Part shown: positions 1-5,820 of the stretch, piece after piece
How the letters are laid out: each line of letters opens with the position of its first letter
Position numbering within the stretch: position 1 is the first letter of the stretch
Source: Dehalococcoidia bacterium
GTDB lineage: Bacteria; Chloroflexota; Dehalococcoidia; Tepidiformales; Tepidiformaceae
Direction: 5' to 3'
Length of the DNA: 6,822 nt
Assembly: GCA_023228745.1 (NCBI GenBank)
Contig: JALOAP010000161.1
Span: 1-6,822 of the forward strand
Translations under genes and position numbers: made by a program
Notes under the pieces: model-generated
What the model was told of the DNA's origin: nothing
The model's input: only the letters and a program-made list of their open reading frames with translations
Databases searched by the model: none

Positions 1-910
<910 letters not shown>

Positions 911-918
911 CAGACGCG

Positions 919-2271
919 CTAGAAGATCGGGCCGGACTCACTTTCCTCTTCCGCTTCGCCAAGTGCCACAGCAGGGTCGAGCAGTCCGACGCCGGAAAGC
1001 AGCCGGCGCCGCATCCCGGTCAGGGTTGCCTCGTCGGCGCCACCCAACGCCCGCCGCACCAGCGCGAAGAGTGTGTCGCCAGTGATCAGGCCGTAGCGGT
1101 AGTTTTCGCAGGCGATGCGCAACGCATCCGTGTACTGCTGACCGCGCTCATCGAGCGGTTTCGCCCGTTCGCCGTTTGCGACGACGATGCCGTGAAGTTG
1201 CTCGCCGCTCTGCAGCAGGCGCTCTTCCAGGCGGCGCTGGAGCCGAACATACGGCCACTCCACCACCTGCTCGCGGCTCCCTTCGCATTCGACCAGCGCC
1301 CGCTGGCCCTCGCTTTCGACTTCCAGTGGTTCGCCGGCGGCGCTGACGCGCGCGAAACCGAGCAGTTCGAGCGCCTCGCCGACTGTGGCCACAAGTGCGG
1401 GGCCATCCTCCGTGAGCAGTCTGCGGTGGTTTGCCAGCCGGTCATGGCGCTCGCGCGCCTCCTGGAGCCGCGCCGTTGCGGCCGCCACATCCGCCTCCGC
1501 CTCCTCCAACTCAGCCTCAACCTGCTCCAGTCCCGGCACGGGGACCGCGCGCGTCCAGGAGGGTGCGACCTCGGGTGTGGCGTCGCGGCGCAGGAACCCG
1601 ACGGCGTCGACGAGCTGCTCCGCCGCCTGCCCGCGGAACGTCCCTGTTTCGGCGGAGAGCGCTGGTACGAAGATGACTTTCCCGGCGAGCACATCGAACT
1701 CGATCGCGATCGGCACCCCGGCGTTCGATGTCGCGAGCACGCGGCCCGCGCGCACCGCAGGCTGGCGCTCATCGAACACTGCGCGATAGGCCAACTTCGG
1801 ACGTTGCTCACGAAGGAAGGTCGCGAGTGGATGCGCGTCCGCCACCACACGGAGGCTTTTCCCCTCGGCTGCACGCACGCTGGGCGGCCCCCAGGTCATG
1901 CCGGTAGGTGCGGGCAGCCAACTGAAACGGTCGCATCCCTCGAAGCCGAACAGGCCAGCCTGCGTCGCGTTGGGGCGGCCGAACACGATGACGACGCCGC
2001 CCGCCTCCAGCAGGCGTTGCGTTTCTTCGCCACGCCGCTTCACCTGGTCGGCCGCAGAGACAGCCGACGCCGTCGTCGGGGCGTTGACCACCGGCCGGCC
2101 ATCCTGCGCCTCGAACTCGCGTTCGCCATCGAGCAGCTCCTGCACCGAGCGTGTGATGCTCGCCGGGTCGATGATGACGGCGTCGTAGTCGAAGTAGCTC
2201 GGGGCAGTAAGCACCGAATAGTTGTCGATATTCTGGTTCGGCAACGGATAGCCGACTGCGAGGACCCTCAA
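919..2271 (-). CDS. Unrecognised three-part protein: alpha/beta domain, coiled coil, restriction-endonuclease-like C-terminus
   Basis: This gene encodes 450 residues and starts at a TTG whose last two bases belong to the TGA stop of galU. It lies behind a near-perfect Shine-Dalgarno (2278-2285), so it should be translated with galU. I cannot name it. Residues 1-210 look like an alpha/beta (amidotransferase- or ThuA-like) fold, with hydrophobic strands such as AVIIDP (31-36), GGVVIVFGRP (91-100) and GKVIFVPAL (197-205). Residues about 247-285 are a Glu/Ala/Arg-rich coiled coil. Residues about 295-408 resemble a PD-(D/E)XK endonuclease-like domain: ALELLGF (300-306), then ALVECEGS (325-332), GIVVANGERAKP (361-372) and YGLITGDTLFALV (393-405). 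The usual E-x-K is E328-C-E330 here, so the catalytic lysine is replaced. The C-terminus is acidic (439-446). The domain reading is by eye; nuclease activity is not claimed. Being a real gene is well supported by length, coupling and protein-like pattern. Confidence 0.8.
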   Translation of the reverse strand: MRVLAVGYPLPNQNIDNYSVLTAPSYFDYDAVIIDPASITRSVQELLDGEREFEAQDGRPVVNAPTTASAVSAADQVKRRGEETQRLLEAGGVVIVFGRPNATQAGLFGFEGCDRFSWLPAPTGMTWGPPSVRAAEGKSLRVVADAHPLATFLREQRPKLAYRAVFDERQPAVRAGRVLATSNAGVPIAIEFDVLAGKVIFVPALSAETGTFRGQAAEQLVDAVGFLRRDATPEVAPSWTRAVPVPGLEQVEAELEEAEADVAAATARLQEARERHDRLANHRRLLTEDGPALVATVGEALELLGFARVSAAGEPLEVESEGQRALVECEGSREQVVEWPYVRLQRRLEERLLQSGEQLHGIVVANGERAKPLDERGQQYTDALRIACENYRYGLITGDTLFALVRRALGGADEATLTGMRRRLLSGVGLLDPAVALGEAEEESESGPIF

Positions 2272-3149
2272 GCCCCCACCTCCTCGCCAATGAGGTCAGC
2301 GAGCCGCGCACGCAAGCCCGCCGCCAGGTCCTCGCGCCGGAGCGCAGCGGCGACCTGCGCGAGAAGGTACCCCGCCGGGCGGCCGGTATCGAATCGTGTG
2401 CCTTCGTACTGGAAGCCGCACACTGGCTCCCCCGCCGCGATCTGGCTCATCAGCGCGTCGGTTATCTGGAGCTCACCGTTCTTCCCGGGTGGAGTACGGT
2501 CGATATGTTCGAAGATCGTCGGGCTCAGGATGTACCGGCCAACGATGCCCAGTGTCGAAGGGGCATCGGCGATTGCAGGCTTCTCCACCACCCGCCGCAG
2601 GCGCGCAGGGTTTGCGCCATCCACGGGATCGACGATCCCGTACTGCGGGATGTCCTCACGCGGAACATCGTGCACGGCGATGACGCTGCCGCCGCACTGG
2701 TTGTAGGCATCGACGAGCTGCGAAACGATGGAGCGCCGAGCGAGAATCAGGTCGTCCGGGAAGATGAGCGCGAACGGTTCACCCTCGAGGAATTGGCGCG
2801 CACAGGCCACGGCGTGGGCGATGCCGAGGGGCTCATCCTGCATGGCGAAGTCGTAGCGAGCCAGCTTCGCCGGGCGCTGCACCTGCTCGCGCAGTGCAGG
2901 GTCGCCCTTTTCGAGCACGTAGGCATCGGCGCGCGTTTCGGAGCCAAAATGCTCGACGATAGCTTCCTTGCCTTCCGCGATGACAAAGATGATGTGCTCG
3001 ATACCGGCCTCGGCAGCTTCTTCTACGGCATACTGTATGAGCGGCCTGTCGACGATAGGCAGCATCTCCTTGGGGATGGCCTTCGTCGCCGGGAGCATGC
3101 GCGTCCCAAGGCCGGCCGCGAGGATGAGCGCCTTGTTCACAGTGACCAT
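2268..3149 (-). CDS. galU: UTP-glucose-1-phosphate uridylyltransferase
   Basis: The protein has 293 residues, matching the usual 290-300 of bacterial GalU. The enzyme makes UDP-glucose and pyrophosphate from UTP and glucose-1-phosphate in the cytoplasm, feeding cell-wall polysaccharide and glycolipid synthesis. Visible hallmarks are the nucleotide-binding loop GLGTRMLPATKAIPKEMLP (13-31), EPLGIAHAV (106-114), the acidic PDDL metal/substrate motif (131-134), VEKP (188-191, with K190), NGELQITDA (224-232) and RFDTG (252-256). The ATG at 3149 is chosen because the fold begins immediately (VNKALILAAG). A longer open frame to 3284 adds a non-homologous stretch that crosses the divergent promoter region. 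No Shine-Dalgarno precedes the ATG; see the candidate leaderless -10. It is first in a leftward pair with the nuclease-like gene. Fusion, truncation or missing motif is not seen. Confidence 0.95.
   Translation of the reverse strand: MVTVNKALILAAGLGTRMLPATKAIPKEMLPIVDRPLIQYAVEEAAEAGIEHIIFVIAEGKEAIVEHFGSETRADAYVLEKGDPALREQVQRPAKLARYDFAMQDEPLGIAHAVACARQFLEGEPFALIFPDDLILARRSIVSQLVDAYNQCGGSVIAVHDVPREDIPQYGIVDPVDGANPARLRRVVEKPAIADAPSTLGIVGRYILSPTIFEHIDRTPPGKNGELQITDALMSQIAAGEPVCGFQYEGTRFDTGRPAGYLLAQVAAALRREDLAAGLRARLADLIGEEVGA
2278..2285 (-). promoter_or_regulatory. Strong ribosome binding site that fixes the TTG start of the 450-residue gene
   Basis: Read on the minus strand the sequence is GAGGAGGT, a near-full anti-Shine-Dalgarno match. 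It lies six bases before TTG at 2271 and inside the last codons of galU. It decides in favour of the TTG start despite the weak start codon. The TTGA stop/start overlap indicates translational coupling. Confidence 0.8.
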
Positions 3150-3155
3150 GGCGCA

Positions 3156-3161
3156 ATAGTA
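3156..3161 (-). promoter_or_regulatory. Candidate -10 box for a leaderless galU transcript
   Basis: The minus strand reads TACTAT, fitting the TANNNT pattern, with exactly six bases between it and the ATG at 3149. Transcription would then begin at or next to the start codon, which would explain why galU has no Shine-Dalgarno. No good -35 box lies 17 bases further upstream. This competes with the other minus-strand promoter candidate, -10 TATATC at 3186-3181. Confidence 0.3.
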
Positions 3162-3182
3162 CGTGTCCCAACCGAAAGCGGA

Positions 3183-3211
3183 TATACAGGCCACATCCCG
3201 CCCTGTATCAT
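3183..3211 (+). promoter_or_regulatory. Candidate sigma-70-type promoter of infC-rpmI-rplT
   Basis: A -35 box TATACA (3183-3188, 4 of 6 to TTGACA) and a -10 box TATCAT (3206-3211, 5 of 6 to TATAAT) are separated by 17 bases. The predicted start near 3218 leaves a leader of about 27 bases before the infC TTG. That is too short for a long structured ribosomal-protein leader. Confidence 0.45.
3184..3208. repeat. 7+7 bp perfect inverted repeat between galU and infC, operator-like
   Basis: ATACAGG (3184-3190) and CCTGTAT (3202-3208) are exact reverse complements separated by 11 bases. The arms coincide with the -35 and -10 of the candidate infC promoter. On the other strand they coincide with a weaker pair for galU (GATACA at 3209-3204 and TATATC at 3186-3181, also 17 apart). 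The geometry fits a dimeric regulator or two face-to-face promoters. A chance match of boxes on a dyad is possible. Confidence 0.45.
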
Positions 3212-3244
3212 GGGGGTTCGTTCGAAAATCAACCGGGGAGAAGC

Positions 3245-3991
3245 TTGAGGAAACGACCAAAGCCACCACCAAAGCCAGTTGCACCCGAGCCGCGCATCAA
3301 CGAGCGCATCCGCGTTCCGGAGGTACGCCTCATCGACGAAGAAGGCCACCAGGTCGGCGTTGTCCGCACCGCGGAGGCTATCGCTATGGCTCGCCAACGC
3401 AATGTGGACCTGGTCGAAGTAGCCGCGCAGGCGAGTCCGCCGGTGGCCAGGCTGATGGACTTCGGGCGATTTAAGTACGAACAGTCCAAGAAAGAACGCG
3501 AGGCCCGGAAGCACCAGGTCAACATGCAACTCCGCGAAGTGCGGATGAAGCCGAAGATCGACGATCACGATATCGACTTCAAGACGCGCATCGCCGCGAA
3601 GCTGTTGAAGCAGGGCGACAAGGTGAAGGTCACGGTCATGTTCCGTGGCCGCGAAATCACCCACCCGCAGATCGGGCGCAACCTGCTCGACCGGGTGCTC
3701 AAGGGGATCGGCGATATCGCTGTTGTGGAACGGGGCGCGCTGCTCGAAGGGCGCCACATGACCATGATCCTCGCGCCTGATAAAAAGAAGATCGCGGCCC
3801 AGGCCAAGGCCGCCGCTGCCGCAGCCGCTGCAGCTGGCGCCCCGCCCGCCGAAGAGGAAGAAGAAGACCAGGAAGCCCTGCTCGCCGCTGCTGCGGAAAT
3901 CGGTGACGACGACGAGGGCCACGACGAGGAGACCGAAGACAGCGGCGCCCCCGTAGCAAGCGAGCAGCGCCCTGTGACCGCAGGAGAGTAA
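3245..3991 (+). CDS. infC: Translation initiation factor IF-3 with long acidic C-terminal tail
   Basis: The protein has 248 residues. IF3 binds the 30S subunit, prevents premature 50S joining and checks start-codon/initiator tRNA pairing. The N domain (about 16-85) shows RINERIRVPEVRLIDEEG and VDLVEVAAQASPPVARLMDFGRFKYEQ, each read in pieces from 17 to 80. The linker is Lys/Arg-rich (81-91). The C domain (about 92-180) includes MFRGREITHPQIG (132-144) and EGRHMTMILAP (168-178). Family members are usually about 170-180 residues. Here residues 181-248 add an Ala/Lys helix-like run (184-197), then a Glu/Asp-rich region (203-230). The start is TTG at 3245, chosen because GGGGAG (3235-3240) lies four bases upstream and no better in-frame start exists; TTG is unusual but not in the class IF3 represses (such as AUU). 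The stop is one base from the rpmI start. Confidence 0.95.
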   Translation: MRKRPKPPPKPVAPEPRINERIRVPEVRLIDEEGHQVGVVRTAEAIAMARQRNVDLVEVAAQASPPVARLMDFGRFKYEQSKKEREARKHQVNMQLREVRMKPKIDDHDIDFKTRIAAKLLKQGDKVKVTVMFRGREITHPQIGRNLLDRVLKGIGDIAVVERGALLEGRHMTMILAPDKKKIAAQAKAAAAAAAAAGAPPAEEEEEDQEALLAAAAEIGDDDEGHDEETEDSGAPVASEQRPVTAGE

Positions 3992-3992
3992 G

Positions 3993-4193
3993 GTGCCAAA
4001 GCTCAAGACACACAAGGCCACCGCCTCGCGCTTTCGCGTAACGGGCGGAGGCAAGATTATGCGTATGTACGGACGCCGCAACAACTTCCGCCGCAAGAAG
4101 CGGGGACCCATCAACGTGCTCTTCAGCCGCACCGTTGAGGTGGCGGAGCCGAACCAGAAGCGCGTACGCGAGCTGCTCGCCGGCCAAGGCTAG
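3993..4193 (+). CDS. rpmI: Large-subunit ribosomal protein L35 (bL35)
   Basis: The 66-residue basic protein begins MPKLKTHKATASRFRVTGGG, the standard bL35 N-terminus, followed by GKIMR and an Arg-rich centre. It is a structural protein of the 50S subunit. The start is GTG at 3993, one base after the infC stop; its Shine-Dalgarno AGGAGAG (3982-3988) lies inside the last infC codons, so the two genes are probably translationally coupled. The C-terminal half (GPINVLFSRTVEVAEPNQKR, 38-57) departs from the more familiar serine/lysine-rich bL35 pattern. The conserved KRVREL-type ending, position in the operon and length still fit. It sits between infC and rplT in the near-universal order. Confidence 0.93.
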   Translation: MPKLKTHKATASRFRVTGGGKIMRMYGRRNNFRRKKRGPINVLFSRTVEVAEPNQKRVRELLAGQG

Positions 4194-4214
4194 CGTTCGA
4201 CCAGGAGCCAAATC

Positions 4215-4571
4215 ATGAGCCGAGTCAAGCGCGGCGTTGTCGCACATCGCCGCCATAAGAGAGTCCTGCAACTGACGAAGGGGCACCGCGGACAGCGCCA
4301 TCGCCTCTTCCGCCGCGCGAATGAGAGCATGCTCCACGCGCTCCACTACAACTATGTCGACCGGCGCAAGCGCAAGGGCGACTTCCGCGAGCTGTGGATC
4401 ATCCGCATCAACGCCGCCGCACGGCAGCACGGCCTCAGCTATAGCCGGCTCATCCACGGCCTCCGCAGCGCAGGCATCGAGCTCGACCGCAAGGCACTCG
4501 CCGACCTCGCCGTGACCCGCCCGGACGCCTTCGAGAAGATCGCCGAGCAGGCCAAGGCAGCGCTCGCCTAG
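4215..4571 (+). CDS. rplT: Large-subunit ribosomal protein L20 (bL20)
   Basis: The protein has 118 residues, the normal bL20 length. It is an early 23S rRNA-binding assembly protein of the 50S subunit and, in several bacteria, a translational repressor of its own operon. The N-terminal half is the long basic RNA-binding helix (MSRVKRG, then KGHRGQRHRLFRRANE at 22-37). The core motif RRKRKGDFRELWIIRINAAA spans 50-69. The globular C-terminus holds GLSYSRLIHGL (73-83) and the ELDRKALADLA segment (89-99). The ATG at 4215 follows AGGAG (4203-4207) at seven bases. The gap to rpmI is 21 bases. I do not see a clear rRNA-mimic operator for L20 upstream of rpmI and make no such call. A terminator follows directly. 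Confidence 0.97.
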   Translation: MSRVKRGVVAHRRHKRVLQLTKGHRGQRHRLFRRANESMLHALHYNYVDRRKRKGDFRELWIIRINAAARQHGLSYSRLIHGLRSAGIELDRKALADLAVTRPDAFEKIAEQAKAALA

Positions 4572-4595
4572 CGGGCCACCCTTCGCACACACGAA

Positions 4596-4625
4596 AAAGC
4601 GGGCGCCCGCAGGGGTGCCCGCTTT
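4596..4625 (+). terminator. Stem-loop terminator closing infC-rpmI-rplT
   Basis: AAAGCGGGCGCCC (4596-4608), loop GCAG (4609-4612) and GGGTGCCCGCTTT (4613-4625) form a 13-bp stem with one G-U pair. The T run is short (three, part of the stem) on the plus strand. The minus strand reads five Ts, so it could also stop antisense transcription. The position 25 bases after the rplT stop supports termination. Confidence 0.85.
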
Positions 4626-4709
4626 GCTGTGTCGCGTGCTTCGAGCTTCGTGCACAAGCGCGCCCGATCCCTGCCAGCCGTCTTCATCATCAGCGCACAA
4701 TTACCCGCA

Positions 4710-4735
4710 AGGATCTCCTCATGACAGGAGGTTCT
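4710..4735 (+). promoter_or_regulatory. Hairpin covering the Shine-Dalgarno of the small membrane protein gene
   Basis: AGGATCTCCT (4710-4719) can pair with AGGAGGTTCT (4726-4735) over ten base pairs, including two G-U pairs, around the loop CATGAC. The right arm contains the full Shine-Dalgarno AGGAGG (4726-4731), six bases before ATG 4738. Pairing would hide the ribosome site, as in RNA thermometers or other start-site switches. Function is inference; the complementarity is directly visible. The rest of 4626-4709 shows no convincing promoter or gene. Confidence 0.5.
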
Positions 4736-4741
4736 CCATGA
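4721..4741 (+). CDS. Possible six-codon leader mini-ORF overlapping the next start
   Basis: ATG ACA GGA GGT TCT CCA TGA would encode M-T-G-G-S-P. AAGGA (4709-4713) lies seven bases upstream as a ribosome site. The TGA overlaps the next gene's ATG as ATGA (4738-4741), the arrangement used for translational coupling. The ATG lies in the loop of the hairpin at 4710-4735, so translating it would open that hairpin. Such a short frame can easily occur by chance. Confidence 0.2.
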   Translation: MTGGSP

Positions 4742-5073
4742 CCAACAGTTGGGTCTTTCGTATTGGTGTGGCCATTGTGGCCATCGCCGTCCTCGGCGGG
4801 ATCGCCGCAGGCATCGCACGCGGGTTCGATAATGATCGGACCGTTGAGTACCGCGTCGTCGACCGCAGCGGCCAGGCCCTCAACCAGGATGAAGGCGTCG
4901 TCGTCATCGAAGCCGACCGGGGCTTCCCGCGCGGGGCATTCTTCCCCGTGTTCCCGCTCGTGTTCCTCGGCGGCGCGCTCATCGTCGGCTCCATCATCGC
5001 CACCCGTGGGCGCGGTCCGGGCTCGCCATCGCAGTTCGAAGCGTGGCACGAGCAAGCGCACCGCGAGAGATAG
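4738..5073 (+). CDS. Small two-helix membrane protein heading a two-component operon
   Basis: The protein has 111 residues and no family I can name with certainty. Residues about 7-29 (FRIGVAIVAIAVLGGIAAGI and following) form a first hydrophobic helix. Residues about 30-66 are a polar, likely extracytoplasmic segment (FDNDRTVEYRVVDRSG, EGVVVIEADRGFPRG). Residues about 67-90 form a second helix. The tail ends QFEAWHEQAH, a W-H-x-x-A-H motif that I recall from small membrane proteins beside response regulators. ATG 4738 is chosen for AGGAGG six bases upstream; the open frame runs further up to 4615 but crosses the terminator. Its stop overlaps AGGAG (5072-5076), and the regulator follows within 12-51 bases. 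A sensory accessory or modulator of the downstream kinase is plausible but unproven. Confidence 0.75.
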   Translation: MTNSWVFRIGVAIVAIAVLGGIAAGIARGFDNDRTVEYRVVDRSGQALNQDEGVVVIEADRGFPRGAFFPVFPLVFLGGALIVGSIIATRGRGPGSPSQFEAWHEQAHRER

Positions 5074-5085
5074 GAGCTACCATCG

Positions 5086-5115
5086 GTGGGCGGCCGTGTC
5101 CCTACGGCCGCCCAC
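5086..5115 (+). repeat. Perfect 12-bp GC-rich stem-loop at the start of the response regulator gene
   Basis: GTGGGCGGCCGT (5086-5097) and ACGGCCGCCCAC (5104-5115) are exact reverse complements around the six-base loop GTCCCT. The stem begins on the upstream GTG candidate start and ends nine bases before ATG 5125. No T run follows, so a standard intrinsic terminator is unlikely. It may attenuate translation or read-through from the membrane protein gene, or protect an mRNA end. Confidence 0.7.
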
Positions 5116-5124
5116 GGTCTCGCC

Positions 5125-5820
5125 ATGCGCACCATCCTCGTTGTCGAAGACGAACCGAAGATCGCCACTCTCGTGCGCGACTACCTCTCTGCGGCAGGCT
5201 TCAGCGTCCTCATCGCCGGGGACGGCGACGACGCGCTCCGGCAGGCGAAGTCTGCCCGCCCCGACCTCATGGTCCTCGACCTCGGCCTGCCCAAACGCGA
5301 CGGGCTCGATGTCATCCGCGATGTTCGCCGCTTCTCCGAGATGCCGATCGTTATCCTCACCGCCCGGGGCGACGAATCAGACCGGATTGTGGGCCTCGAA
5401 CTCGGCGGGGACGACTATGTGGTGAAGCCCTTTAGCCCGAAGGAGCTCGTCGCACGGGTGCGCGCCATCTTTCGCCGGTCCGAACGCAACGCGGCGCCGA
5501 GCGACGTTATCCACGCGGGCGATATCACCGTCGACACGCAGCGTCTGCGAGTGACCGTCGGCGACCGCGTGGTCGACCTGACCGCAACGGAGATGCAGCT
5601 GCTGGCGAAGCTTGCCGCCGAGCCGGGCCGGGTATTTACGCGTGGCCAACTCCTCGATGCCGTTCACGGCGTCGCCTTCGAGTCCTACGAGCGGGCGATC
5701 GACGGCCACATCAAGAACATTCGCCGGAAAGTCGAGCCCGATCCCTCCCGGCCACGCTACATCCTCACGGTTTACGGCGTTGGCTACCGGTTCACCGACC
5801 AATTCCGGGAGCAGCGGTGA
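5125..5820 (+). CDS. OmpR/PhoB-family response regulator
   Basis: The protein has 231 residues from ATG 5125. A receiver domain (about 2-115) has the acidic pair E8/D9, phospho-acceptor D52 in LMVLDLGLP, switch T79 and K101 in VVKPFSP. A winged-helix DNA-binding domain (about 128-225) has DLTATEMQLL (151-160), the recognition-helix region ERAIDGHIKNIRRKVEPD (189-206) and the wing motif YILTVYGVGYRF (212-223). It should be phosphorylated by the following kinase and act as a transcription factor. Start choice is uncertain. ATG 5125 gives the normal family N-terminus MRTILVVEDE but has no Shine-Dalgarno. GTG 5086 has AGGAG nine bases upstream but adds 13 atypical residues encoded by the perfect hairpin. 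The stop overlaps the kinase start as GTGA. Confidence 0.93.
   Translation: MRTILVVEDEPKIATLVRDYLSAAGFSVLIAGDGDDALRQAKSARPDLMVLDLGLPKRDGLDVIRDVRRFSEMPIVILTARGDESDRIVGLELGGDDYVVKPFSPKELVARVRAIFRRSERNAAPSDVIHAGDITVDTQRLRVTVGDRVVDLTATEMQLLAKLAAEPGRVFTRGQLLDAVHGVAFESYERAIDGHIKNIRRKVEPDPSRPRYILTVYGVGYRFTDQFREQR

Noticed and set aside
3150..3284. N-terminal extension of galU to 3284
   Set aside because: The extra 45 residues are not GalU-like and would run through the divergent promoter region and into the infC start. The canonical fold begins right after ATG 3149.
3820..3900. Tandem DNA repeat in the infC tail
   Set aside because: The repetition is at the amino-acid level (Ala, Glu) with mixed codons. 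There is no exact DNA repeat unit.
4638..4650. GCTTCG direct repeat (two copies, 7-base period) as a response-regulator binding site
   Set aside because: The period does not match the usual 10-11-base spacing of OmpR-type sites, the repeats are short and GC-rich, and no promoter is visible next to them.
4615..4737. Upstream extension of the small membrane protein
   Set aside because: It would begin inside the terminator stem and precede a strong ribosome site at ATG 4738. The extension has no protein-like pattern.
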